The position numbers and the translations under genes are program-made. DNA of 64,000 bases from Rhizobium sophoriradicis (GTDB taxonomy: Bacteria > Pseudomonadota > Alphaproteobacteria > Rhizobiales > Rhizobiaceae): contig NZ_RQIH01000011.1 in NCBI RefSeq assembly GCF_003939025.1, positions 124,001-188,000 on the forward strand, read 5' to 3'. The notes beneath the pieces are model-generated. The model made no database searches. It saw only the letters and a program-made list of their open reading frames with translations, and was not told the DNA's origin. Positions 7,527 to 15,769 of this stretch are shown piece after piece (the stretch's first letter is position 1; each line of letters begins with the position of its first letter).

Positions 7527-8381
7527 TCAGCCTGCCTTCTTTTTCTGGCTGTCGCTGCGGGCCGGCGCCTTCTTCTTTGCCGGCGTTTTCTTAGCCGCAC
7601 CCTCACCGGTCATCTTGGCGCTCTCGCGCAGCGCCTCCATCAGGTCGACGACCTTGCGTTCCGGCGCCGGCTTCTTCTTCGGCGGCTCCCGGCCCTCGAT
7701 CTTTGCCTTCACCAGTTCGACGAGAGCAGCTTCGTAACGGTCCTCGTAGGCGCTCGGATCGAAACTGCCGTGCTTGGTCTCGATGATATGGCCGGCGAGT
7801 TCAAGCATCTCCTTGTCGAACTTGATGTCGGGAATGTCCTTGAAGACAGTGTCGGCCGAGCGCACCTCATAGTCGAAGTTGAGCATGGTCGCGACGATGT
7901 GGCTGTCATGAGGCCGGATCAGCAGCGTCCGGTTGCGCTTGAAGAGCACGGCTTCGGCAAGCGCTGCCACCTTGCCGTCGCGCATGCCCCGGACGATCAG
8001 CGACAGCGCTTCTTCGTCATGTTCGTCGACGGGGGCGAGATAATAGGGACGGTCGAAATAGAGCTTGTCGATACCGTCATAGGCAATGAAAGCCTTGACG
8101 TTGAGCACCTTGTCGCTTTCCGGCATGATCTCGGCGATCTCGTCGCCTTCAATGACGATGTAATCGCCATTCTCCATCTGGTAGCCCTTGACCTGATCGT
8201 CCCGCTCGACCGGCTTGCCGGTCTCGCTGTCGACGAATTGCCGTTCAACCCGATGGCCGGTCCTGCGGTTGATGATGTTGAAGGAAACGCGGTCGGAGGA
8301 GGAAATGGCGGTATAGAGCCCGACGGCGCAAGCAAGGTCGCCTACCTTCAGATGACCTTTCCAGCTTGCTCGCGCGGCCAT
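7527..8381 (-). CDS. ku: Ku protein, second paralogue (non-homologous end joining)
   Basis: Second Ku protein, 284 aa, clearly related to its convergent neighbour but divergent. Shared landmarks are SWKGHLKVGDLACAVGLYT, RVSFNIINRRTGHRVERQF and DQVKGYQMENGDYIVIEGDE. The C-terminal 60 residues are basic and rich in Lys, Pro and Ala (KKTPAKKKAPARSDSQKKK), longer than in the first paralogue. The tail may affect DNA or ligase binding. Two unequal Ku proteins could act as homodimers or a heterodimer; the sequence does not decide this. Confidence 0.95.
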   Translation of the reverse strand: MAARASWKGHLKVGDLACAVGLYTAISSSDRVSFNIINRRTGHRVERQFVDSETGKPVERDDQVKGYQMENGDYIVIEGDEIAEIMPESDKVLNVKAFIAYDGIDKLYFDRPYYLAPVDEHDEEALSLIVRGMRDGKVAALAEAVLFKRNRTLLIRPHDSHIVATMLNFDYEVRSADTVFKDIPDIKFDKEMLELAGHIIETKHGSFDPSAYEDRYEAALVELVKAKIEGREPPKKKPAPERKVVDLMEALRESAKMTGEGAAKKTPAKKKAPARSDSQKKKAG

Positions 8382-8401
8382 TCCCCTTCCCCCTTTGCAA
8401 A

Positions 8402-8632
8402 TCAGAGCCGGCCGTTGCTTTTGTCTGTTTCGAGCTCCTGAAACGCCCAGCCGCCGTCGGGTGAGGGATAAGCCAGCAACGCGTCGCCGTCGCCGATTTT
8501 CTGACGTGAAGCAGCATCCTTGGCGTGGACGATCGCTTCTTCGGCCGTCGCATAGGTTTCCGACAGTGTGTCGCCGAGCTTGTAAGCCCAGCCATTGTCG
8601 TGCGGTACAACCTGATAAGTGATATCGGCCAT
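8402..8632 (-). CDS. DUF2188-type small protein
   Basis: A 76-aa protein starting MADITYQVVPHDNGWAYKLG, preceded by a GAGGAG ribosome-binding site; a longer frame to 8680 is less likely. The pattern of an N-terminal strand with a W...K/G motif, a TAEEAIVHAKDAA helix and a final GGWAFQEL segment fits the DUF2188 family, which is widespread in rhizobia. No function is known for the family. It lies directly upstream of the second ku gene on the same strand (about 20 bases), so it may be co-transcribed with it. Confidence 0.8.
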   Translation of the reverse strand: MADITYQVVPHDNGWAYKLGDTLSETYATAEEAIVHAKDAASRQKIGDGDALLAYPSPDGGWAFQELETDKSNGRL

Positions 8633-8696
8633 TTCGGATCTCCTCTTCTTAAATTCGTGATGTCGGCGAAAACCAGGCACGCTTCGCCATCACGCT

Positions 8697-8957
8697 CTAG
8701 TTCCGATTTGGTTTACGCCTTTCGTCGAGCGCGATGATTTTTTCCAGGGAGGCGATGTCCTCGCTGGTAACCACGGGAACCGGATCGGCCGCAATCGCCT
8801 CCAGCACTTCCTGCGAAATGGCGCCGTTGCGGATCGCCCATTCCAGCGTCTCGCGCGTTTCCCGCTCGGCCTTGAGTTGTGCATAGAGGGCGATGATCAG
8901 CCGGTCGCGTGCGTCCATCCGCCGGCCCTGACGATCCATGCTGCGGACATGCGCCAT
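8697..8957 (-). CDS. Small conserved-looking hypothetical protein
   Basis: An 86-aa protein I do not recognise. It is mostly helical and charged, beginning MAHVRSMDRQGRRMDARDRL and ending ERRKPNRN. A central ETLEWAIRNGAISQEVLEAI segment resembles short helical modules of small cytoplasmic rhizobial proteins. There is no signal peptide or membrane segment. It lies upstream of the DUF2188 gene on the same strand. Codon use matches its neighbours, which supports it as a real gene. Confidence 0.6.
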   Translation of the reverse strand: MAHVRSMDRQGRRMDARDRLIIALYAQLKAERETRETLEWAIRNGAISQEVLEAIAADPVPVVTSEDIASLEKIIALDERRKPNRN

Positions 8958-9100
8958 TGCGATGCACCTTTGTCACTGGTTTCGTACAGGTGTAATCAAC
9001 TGATGACGGATGGAAAGGTTCCGTTGCCGAGCGTCGCCGCGCCGTTGCAGGCCGAAGCGCAACTCGCTATCTCTGTGAGGCTATTGTCAGAGGATTTTTC

Positions 9101-9535
9101 ATGGCCGATCTGAAGCCTCGCCCCCGTCCGACAGGCGCTGCCGCCACCCTCGGCCGCACCGGTTTTCCGCATGTGACTTCCACCACCAAGGGTGAAATCG
9201 ATATCGTCACTGCGCCGTCGCAGCCGGGCTTCAGCCCGCTCGACCTGCTCTATGCCTCGCTCTCTGCCTGCCTCGTGCTCAGCGCCCGCATTGCCGCCAG
9301 CCAGATGGGCGTTCTCGACAGGATCAGCGAGATCGCTGCCGACGTCACTGGCGAAAAGGCGGAAGAAGGGCTTTCACGCGTTGCCAAATTCAACATTGTC
9401 TTCTCGATCACGGGCGATATCGACGAGGAGACTCGCCGCAAGATTGTCCATGCGGCTGAAGATGAGATCTGCACGGTCACCAACACCATCCGCGGCAATC
9501 CTGAATTTTCGACGACAATCTCAGCACCGCATTAA
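9101..9535 (+). CDS. OsmC-family peroxiredoxin-like protein
   Basis: A 144-aa OsmC/Ohr superfamily protein. The two redox cysteines expected for this thiol peroxidase fold are visible as C57 (SLSACLVLSARIAA) and C124 (DEICTVTNTIRGNPEF). FSPLDLLYASL is the conserved helix entry before the first cysteine. Proteins of this family reduce organic hydroperoxides in the cytoplasm. The start ATG has AGAGGA 8 bases upstream. It stands alone between divergent small genes and an FAD-binding protein gene. Confidence 0.92.
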   Translation: MADLKPRPRPTGAAATLGRTGFPHVTSTTKGEIDIVTAPSQPGFSPLDLLYASLSACLVLSARIAASQMGVLDRISEIAADVTGEKAEEGLSRVAKFNIVFSITGDIDEETRRKIVHAAEDEICTVTNTIRGNPEFSTTISAPH

Positions 9536-9582
9536 TCTACACAATTATTATAGACAATTGCCGGGCGAGGATTGCGCTAGGA

Positions 9583-11064
9583 ATGTCCGGCTTCTATGTT
9601 TGGCCATCGAAGCAAGATCCGGCCACCATGCAGTCCAAGCCCCTGCCGACGTCAAAACAGCCCGTCGTCGCCATCATCGGCGGTGGCGTTTCCGGTGCGG
9701 GCGTCGCCTATCATCTCGCCCGGGCGATGGGCGGCGAACATCCCGTGATCGTCGTTTTCGAGCCGCGGGCGGAGCTCGGCCGTGGTCTTGCCTATGACAC
9801 GGACGATCCGGCCCACCGCATCAATGTCCCGGCCGCCAAGATGAGCCTGCAGCCTGACGACCAGGGTGAATTCCAGGCCTGGATCGAGGCCCGGGACGCA
9901 GTCGCCTGCGACCCCGAGGCAAGACGCTCCGACGGCCAGATCTTTCCCCGGCGCCGGCTCTTCGGCGATTATGTCGCCTCCCTGCTGAAGCCATTTCTGG
10001 ACGACGGCAGCGTGCGCCATCGCCGCGCGGCGGTGAGCCATGTCGAGCGCCGGGCCGGCCGTTGGTCGATCCGCGACGAGAAAGGCGGCGTGACTGAGGC
10101 CGATATGGTCGCGATCGCCACCAGCCATCCGCCGCCGGCCGCTCCCGGCCGGCTTGCGAGCCTTCTTGCCGCCCACCCCCGTTTCGTCTCCGACACGACG
10201 AAGCCGGGCGCGCTCGACGTCATCCGTCCCCACGACCGGGTGCTGGTCATCGGCAACGGCCTGACCGCCGCCGATGTCATTGCCTCGCTTGCCGAACGCG
10301 GACATCACGGTCCGCTGACGGCGATCTCGCGCCGCGGCCTGCGCTCGCGCGGGCATGCGCCGGTACCGCAGCCGCTCTATGGCGATTTCGTTGCCGATGC
10401 GGCTCATTCCGCCGTTTCGCTGCTGGCGGGAATCCGCGCCGCCATAGATGCGGCGAAGGTGCAGGGCATAAGCTGGCATGGGGTGATCGATCAGGTACGA
10501 GCGCAGGGATATGACCTCTGGCAGGCGCTGCCGATGGCCGAACGGCGCCGCCTCGTCCGCCATCTGCGTCCCTATTGGGATGTGCATCGTTTCCGCATCG
10601 CGCCGCAGGTAGAAGCCGTGCTCGACGCGGCGATCGCTGCCGGTCGTCTCGAAATCCTTGCCGGCTCCGTCGCCGATGCGCGCATCGAAGGCGAACTCAT
10701 CCTTTGCACGCTGCAGCCGCGCCATCGCGGCCAGCCGCTTGAGCGGGTCTATGACGCCGTCGTCGTCACGACCGGTCCGGCCCATGGCGGCATTCTCGAA
10801 ACTCAGCCCTGGCTCTCGGCGCTCGCGGCAGATGGCCATCTGTCGCTCGATCCCACCGGCCTCGGCCTTGCCTGCACCGAGCGTTCGGAGGCGATCGGCC
10901 TGTCGGGAAAAGCGGATCCGTCGCTGTTGATCTCCGGTCCGCTGGCGCGGGGCACCTTCGGCGAACTGATGGGGCTGCCGCAGGTGACCGAGCACGCCTT
11001 CTTCATTGCGGCCGAAATCGCCGCAAAGCTGCGACTGGCTGACACAAAGACGCATCCGACCTGA
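9583..11064 (+). CDS. FAD/NAD(P)-binding protein (FAD_NAD_binding_9 type)
   Basis: A 493-aa flavoprotein with an N-terminal dinucleotide-binding motif VVAIIGGGVSGAGVAYHLA (about residues 28-46). A second nucleotide-binding region follows, RVLVIGNGLTAADVIASLAE (one segment of 20). The NVPAAKMSLQPDD stretch and the overall layout match uncharacterised HpnW/YdhS-like FAD/NAD(P)-binding proteins. It probably acts as a cytoplasmic oxidoreductase of unknown substrate. An alternative start lies at 9628; the first start has TAGGA upstream and is kept. Confidence 0.85.
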   Translation: MSGFYVWPSKQDPATMQSKPLPTSKQPVVAIIGGGVSGAGVAYHLARAMGGEHPVIVVFEPRAELGRGLAYDTDDPAHRINVPAAKMSLQPDDQGEFQAWIEARDAVACDPEARRSDGQIFPRRRLFGDYVASLLKPFLDDGSVRHRRAAVSHVERRAGRWSIRDEKGGVTEADMVAIATSHPPPAAPGRLASLLAAHPRFVSDTTKPGALDVIRPHDRVLVIGNGLTAADVIASLAERGHHGPLTAISRRGLRSRGHAPVPQPLYGDFVADAAHSAVSLLAGIRAAIDAAKVQGISWHGVIDQVRAQGYDLWQALPMAERRRLVRHLRPYWDVHRFRIAPQVEAVLDAAIAAGRLEILAGSVADARIEGELILCTLQPRHRGQPLERVYDAVVVTTGPAHGGILETQPWLSALAADGHLSLDPTGLGLACTERSEAIGLSGKADPSLLISGPLARGTFGELMGLPQVTEHAFFIAAEIAAKLRLADTKTHPT

Positions 11065-11168
11065 TTTTCCGTTTCGATGTCGTTCTCCGACTGTCTCAGG
11101 CAATCGACTTCTGCTACGCAGTCCGAAGTCAATGGCCCGGCCTTCGGGCAATCAGAAATATCGAGACC

Positions 11169-12074
11169 ATGTCGCAAACCGCTTCCACCCTTTCCGAAGC
11201 CTCGCCTTCCAATCGTCTCGCTCTTGCGGCGCTCGTTCTCGGCGGCGCGGCGATCGGCGGCTCGCCGATCTTCGTGCGGCTTTCCGAGGTCGGGCCGATG
11301 GCCACCGCCTTTTGGCGCGTGGCACTGGCACTGATCCCGATCTTCATCGTCTCGCTGCTGAAGAGGAATGCCGGACCCAGACCGCAAAGCCTTGCCGACT
11401 TCGGCATGCTGGTTCTTCCGGGCGTCATGCTGGCGCTCGACCTTGCCGCCTGGCACCTTTCGCTCACCATGACCTCGGTCGCCAACGCGACGCTGCTTGC
11501 CAATCTCGCGCCTGTTTTCGTCACGCTGATCGCTGTCCTGTTTTTCAGGGCGAGAACCAGCGGCGTCTTCCTGTTGGGGCTGCTTCTGGCGCTTGCCGGG
11601 GTCGTTATTCTGAAAGGCGGTCCGGCAGGGCTCGGCAATGGCGATTTGAGCGGCGACGGCGCCGCGATGATCGCCGCCTTCTTCTATGCCTGCTATATCC
11701 TGGCGATCGGCAGGCTGCGCAGCCGGTTCGATACGATCCGCATCATGCTGTGGAGCACGGCATCGGCTGCCGTCTGCATCTTCCCGATAGCCTTCTTCTT
11801 CGAAGGCCGGATGCTGCCGGCGACCCTTTACGGCTGGTCGATCCTCTTCGGCCTCGCCTTCATCAGCCATGCCGGCGGGCAGGTGGCGATCACCTATGCG
11901 CTGGCCTATCTGCCGCCGGCCTTTTCATCGCTGACGCTGCTGCTGCAGCCGGTCGTCGCCGCGATCCTCGCCTGGGCGCTGCTCAATGAGGCGATCGGCA
12001 CGATGCAGGCGCTCGGCGCCGCAGTGGTGCTTGCCGGCATCATGGTTGCCCGAACGTCTCGCTCGTCGGCTTGA
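11169..12074 (+). CDS. EamA-type DMT-family exporter
   Basis: A 301-aa membrane protein with about ten hydrophobic segments arranged as two EamA repeats. The first repeat contains GGAAIGGSPIFVRLSEVGPM and the second GAAMIAAFFYACYILAIGRL. Members of this drug/metabolite superfamily export amino acids or other small metabolites across the inner membrane. Its 3' end overlaps the convergent dioxygenase-hydrolase gene by about 35 bases. The substrate cannot be predicted. Confidence 0.9.
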   Translation: MSQTASTLSEASPSNRLALAALVLGGAAIGGSPIFVRLSEVGPMATAFWRVALALIPIFIVSLLKRNAGPRPQSLADFGMLVLPGVMLALDLAAWHLSLTMTSVANATLLANLAPVFVTLIAVLFFRARTSGVFLLGLLLALAGVVILKGGPAGLGNGDLSGDGAAMIAAFFYACYILAIGRLRSRFDTIRIMLWSTASAAVCIFPIAFFFEGRMLPATLYGWSILFGLAFISHAGGQVAITYALAYLPPAFSSLTLLLQPVVAAILAWALLNEAIGTMQALGAAVVLAGIMVARTSRSSA

Positions 12075-13659
12075 CGGCTTGCTGCTCCATCGGCGGTGTC
12101 TCATCGCCCATTCTCTGGAGCAGCCACTTCTGGATGATCGGCACATCGCCATCACCGAGGTCGTGACCGCCCGGGATGACGTCAGAATCGACAGTGGCGC
12201 CCGAACTCTTCAGTCTCTCCTCGAGTTCGCTCGCATATTGGCCGTAGGCATCGGTCTTGCCGCTAATGACGAGCAGGTCCGTGCCCTTCAGATCGGCATG
12301 CGGGAAGTCGCTGAGTACAGGCATGGAGCGCAGCAGCACCGCCTTGTGAACGAGGTTCGGGTGCAGGTAGAGCAGCGAGTTCAATAGGTTGGCGCCGTTG
12401 GAATAGCCGACATAGACGATCTTCTTGGGGTCGAGCCCGTAAGACTTGACGGCGCCGTCGATGAAGGCCGCAAAGGCCTCCGCCTCGGTCTTGATGTCGT
12501 GCTGGTCGAAGGAGAAGGGTGTGATGCGCTTGTACCAGCGCGGAAAACCCTCTTCCGTCGCACGACCCCGTACGCCCATGAGGGTTGCGCGCGGCGCCGC
12601 CTTGTTGAGCAGCGGCATCAGCGTCGTCTCATTGCCCCCCGAGCCGTGCAGCAGCACGAAGACGCTGCCGTCGGGATTCGGCGGCGTGTAGAAACGATGG
12701 ACGAAGGGCAGCTCGCGGTAATTGACGCGCGGCTGGCCGGGCATCGAAAATTGCGGCAGCACTACCTTCAGCTCGTCGAGATTGGTGATCGCGCCGGGTG
12801 GCGCGAAAAGCTTCGTTCCGAGTGCGGCTTGCTCCTCGTCGACAGTCATGCCCGGCTTGTCGGTCGCAAGCTCTACCAGCGTCCCACCCGGTTCGCGGGC
12901 ATAGAGCGAACGGAAATATTTGCGGTCATGCATGTTGGTCGGCGACGCATTGGTCGCCTCCAGGGCTTTGCCGACCGACAGCAGCGTCTCCTCGTCCGGG
13001 GCGCGGAACGCGACGTGATCGACGGTGCCGGTGCCGGGCGCCCCGGACCAGAAGCCGCGTGCATCGCGCACGTCGATAATGTCGCCCGATTGCGAAACCA
13101 GCCTGTCGATCGTGCCCCGATTGGCCTGGAAGCGGTAGCCGAAATGGCGCTCGAGAAAGCCCCGGCTTTCGTCAGGCTTCTCCGTCAGCATGGTTGCGCC
13201 GCGCACGCGCTGGACTGCATGTTCGACCGGGATCGAGGCGCCGTCCCAGGCGGCGGGCGATGTGAGGTTCTTGGCGCCTGCGAGCTTGAGGATGATATTG
13301 TCGGGATCTTTCAGCCTGAGCACGGGCTCGCCGAATTCGTCGGTCGGTCCCTCAGAGCGCAGGCCGAAGCTCATGGCGCGCGTCAGCCAGTAGCCGATGC
13401 TCGCCGGATCGATCGCCAGCGAAATCTCGCTGATCTGGCCGTAGCCTGCCCGGCCGGGGGCGCCGTCTTCCCAGACGAGGAAGGTGAGCAGCGAACCCGG
13501 CGTTCCCGCCGCATCGCCATAGAGGAGATGAAGCTGCATCACATCTTCGTAACCGGCCGTCTGCTTGACGAGCCGCATGCCGAGAAAGCCGGCGTAAAAG
13601 TCCACGTTTGCCTGCACCTTGCGGGTGATGGCCGTCACGTGATGTATGCCTGATACCAT
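12040..13659 (-). CDS. Fusion of VOC-family ring-cleaving dioxygenase and alpha/beta hydrolase
   Basis: A 539-aa two-domain protein. Residues 1-310 are a tandem vicinal-oxygen-chelate unit of the MhqO/PcpA type, with likely metal ligands H7 (GIHHVTAIT), H215 (VDHVAFRAPDEE) and E263 (GTLVELATDKPG). Residues 320-530 are an alpha/beta hydrolase like MhqD/YodD carboxylesterases: oxyanion-loop LLHGSGGNE, nucleophile S420 in GYSNGA, acid D470 (SGKTD) and H499 (GGHDLG). In Bacillus the two parts are separate, quinone-induced proteins, so the fusion may handle hydroquinone or quinone detoxification. The frame is open to 13740, but the domain begins at the ATG at 13659. Confidence 0.85.
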   Translation of the reverse strand: MVSGIHHVTAITRKVQANVDFYAGFLGMRLVKQTAGYEDVMQLHLLYGDAAGTPGSLLTFLVWEDGAPGRAGYGQISEISLAIDPASIGYWLTRAMSFGLRSEGPTDEFGEPVLRLKDPDNIILKLAGAKNLTSPAAWDGASIPVEHAVQRVRGATMLTEKPDESRGFLERHFGYRFQANRGTIDRLVSQSGDIIDVRDARGFWSGAPGTGTVDHVAFRAPDEETLLSVGKALEATNASPTNMHDRKYFRSLYAREPGGTLVELATDKPGMTVDEEQAALGTKLFAPPGAITNLDELKVVLPQFSMPGQPRVNYRELPFVHRFYTPPNPDGSVFVLLHGSGGNETTLMPLLNKAAPRATLMGVRGRATEEGFPRWYKRITPFSFDQHDIKTEAEAFAAFIDGAVKSYGLDPKKIVYVGYSNGANLLNSLLYLHPNLVHKAVLLRSMPVLSDFPHADLKGTDLLVISGKTDAYGQYASELEERLKSSGATVDSDVIPGGHDLGDGDVPIIQKWLLQRMGDETPPMEQQAVKPTSETFGQP

Positions 13660-13743
13660 CGAGAGCAGTCCTGATTGAAGCGGCGTCGTCAGGAGCGCGA
13701 GTATGAAAGTTGCAAAGATCATACCGTTGCCAATGACCACCGC

Positions 13744-15339
13744 TTAGTTTTGTTCCGCACAAAGCGCAAGCGAATCGCCGCGCTGCAGCAGCTCCAAATG
13801 ATCGACATCTACGAGGGCCTCTTCCAGTTGCTGCAGGGTCGGCGGCTTGACCATATAGGCGCGCGCGCCGAGGTTTCTGGCCCGCTGCATGTCGGTCTCG
13901 TCGCTTGAGGTGCTGAGAATGCAGACGGGAATCCGCTTCAGTCGGGCGTCGGCCGACAGTGCGTTCAGCACCTCGAAGCCGTCCATGATCGGCATGTTGA
14001 TGTCGAGCAGCATCAGGTCGATCTGCGGCAGGTCGGCTGTGCCGGCGCGCTCCTCGAGCAGCCGCATCGCCTCGCGTCCGTTGGTGGCGACATGCAGGTT
14101 GAAGGTCACCTTCTCCCGCCGCATCAGCTTGATTTTCAGAATCTGAATGTCGGCCGGGCTGTCTTCGACCAGCAGCACTTCGGCAAGCCTGCCGGAACCT
14201 TCGCCCGGCTGCTCCGCAGGCTTTGGGCTGGGCGGAGCGGCCGATGCGGCCGGCGGCGCGGGCCGCGCCGCGGCGAGCGGTATTTCGACGATGAAGGTGG
14301 CGCCGGGGCCCTTCTCCGGTTCGCACCAGATCGAGCCGCCATGCAGCTGCGCGATGCGGCGGCAGATAGCAAGCCCGAGCCCGGTGCCCTCGATGCCGCG
14401 GCCGACCAGCCGCTTGAAGGGCTGGAAGATCAGCTCGCGGTGCTGCGGATCGATGCCCGGTCCATTGTCACGCACCGTCAGGCGGCAGGTATGGCCCTCA
14501 ACTTCACCTGAGATCGTCACCTCCGGAACCTTTTGATCGCAATAACGGATGGCATTCGACACCAGGTTCTGCAGAAGCTGGGTCAAAAGCGTCGCATCGC
14601 CCATGACCTCCGGCAGTGCGCCGCGAATGATCACGGCCCCGCGGCTCTCCATCTGCTGGCGCAGATTGTCTTCCACCTGGTTGAGCACATCCGACAGCGA
14701 GACCGGCGTCAGCTCCGGCCCGCCATAGGCTTCGAGCTTGGTGAAGCCTGAGACCTTGACGATCAGGTCTTCCATATGGTCGGCGGCGCTCAGCACGTAA
14801 TCGAGCAGTTCCCGGTCTTCGGCCGGAAGTGCTGCGGAACCGTGCAGGATGCGGCTGAAGGATTTGATCGTCCTGAGCGGCTCCTTCAGATCATGGGCCA
14901 TGGCGCGGGTGAAGATCTCGAGCGACTGCCGCTTCTGCTCCAGCTGTGCTTCCAGCATGCCGTGCATGATGGCGTTCTGAATGCAGCGGTGCAGCGTTTC
15001 GGGCGAAAGCGAATCCTTGGTGAGATAGTCGCGCGCACCGGCCTTCATCACTTCGACGGCGACGGTCTCGCTGCCCTGGCCGGTCAGCATGATGACATTG
15101 GCGACAGGATCGTCCTCCAATATATCGGCCAGCACGCCGAGCCCGTCGCGCCCGGGCAGCGAATAATCGAGCAGGATGCAGTCCGGCCGCTTGCGCCCGT
15201 TCAGCGCACGGCCCTCTTCGCCGGTCTCCGCCTCGACGACGGTATAGGCGGTGCTGGAGACGCGGCCCAATATGCGACGATAGACCTCGCGATCGTCGAT
15301 ATTGTCGTCGATGATGAGAATGCAGCAGTCTTCCGCCAA
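13744..15339 (-). CDS. Hybrid histidine kinase: receiver - HisKA - HATPase - receiver
   Basis: A 531-aa soluble protein. The N-terminal receiver has D58 as phospho-acceptor (CILLDYSLPG). A dimerisation helix carries H149 (FTRAMAHDLKEPLRTI), a GHKL ATPase follows (N box near 260, VRDNGPGID, GTGLGLAICRRIA), then a Pro/Ala-rich linker and a C-terminal receiver with D446 (LMLLDINMP). The start is TTG, just after the upstream receiver gene, with GAGGA upstream; no ATG occurs before the HisKA region. No membrane or PAS sensor is present, so it probably relays phosphate from its operon partners. Confidence 0.9.
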   Translation of the reverse strand: MAEDCCILIIDDNIDDREVYRRILGRVSSTAYTVVEAETGEEGRALNGRKRPDCILLDYSLPGRDGLGVLADILEDDPVANVIMLTGQGSETVAVEVMKAGARDYLTKDSLSPETLHRCIQNAIMHGMLEAQLEQKRQSLEIFTRAMAHDLKEPLRTIKSFSRILHGSAALPAEDRELLDYVLSAADHMEDLIVKVSGFTKLEAYGGPELTPVSLSDVLNQVEDNLRQQMESRGAVIIRGALPEVMGDATLLTQLLQNLVSNAIRYCDQKVPEVTISGEVEGHTCRLTVRDNGPGIDPQHRELIFQPFKRLVGRGIEGTGLGLAICRRIAQLHGGSIWCEPEKGPGATFIVEIPLAAARPAPPAASAAPPSPKPAEQPGEGSGRLAEVLLVEDSPADIQILKIKLMRREKVTFNLHVATNGREAMRLLEERAGTADLPQIDLMLLDINMPIMDGFEVLNALSADARLKRIPVCILSTSSDETDMQRARNLGARAYMVKPPTLQQLEEALVDVDHLELLQRGDSLALCAEQN

Positions 15340-15343
15340 ACCG

Positions 15344-15769
15344 TCAGTCCTCGAGCGGCAGGATGGCGATTTCGAACCAGTATTCCTTCAGTCGCTGGAT
15401 CGCGGCGAAGAGGCCGTCGAGATCGACCGGCTTCTGCACATAGGTATTGGCGCCGAGCGCATAGCAGCCTTCGATGTCGCGCTCGTCGTCGGAGGTCGTC
15501 AGGATGACCACCGGAATCTTGCGCCAGCCGTCATTCGACTTGATCGCCTCCAGCGTCTTGCGGCCGTCAAGGCCGGGCATGTTGAGATCGAGCAGGATCA
15601 GCCCGGGTTTCGGCACCATAGTCGCGAGCATGTCGAGCGCTTCATGCCCGGAGGCTGCCCAACGGATCGAGTTGCGAAGATTGGTACGCTTGAATGCGCG
15701 CATCGTCGCTTCGAAATCGTCTTCGCTGTCTTCGACGATGAGGATCGGTTGCGTGTCACGCTGCTGCAT
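15344..15769 (-). CDS. Single-domain response regulator (Rcp1/CheY-like receiver)
   Basis: A 141-aa stand-alone receiver: acidic pocket VEDSEDD, phospho-acceptor D61 (LILLDLNMPGLDG), conserved TTS and QKPVD lysine. It has the EDSEDD/FKRTNL features of receivers paired with phytochrome-like kinases. The start ATG overlaps the end of the upstream membrane kinase gene by 14 bases, and the hybrid kinase starts 4 bases after its stop, so all three form one operon. It has no output domain and likely acts as a phosphate shuttle or by protein-protein contact. Confidence 0.92.
   Translation of the reverse strand: MQQRDTQPILIVEDSEDDFEATMRAFKRTNLRNSIRWAASGHEALDMLATMVPKPGLILLDLNMPGLDGRKTLEAIKSNDGWRKIPVVILTTSDDERDIEGCYALGANTYVQKPVDLDGLFAAIQRLKEYWFEIAILPLED

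Noticed and set aside
10803..11870. 355-codon minus-strand frame across the FAD-binding and DMT genes
   Set aside because: Low-complexity, highly charged shadow translation spanning two well-supported plus-strand genes.
12499..13653. 384-codon plus-strand frame across the dioxygenase-hydrolase gene
   Set aside because: Shadow of the minus-strand gene, whose two domains have intact catalytic residues.
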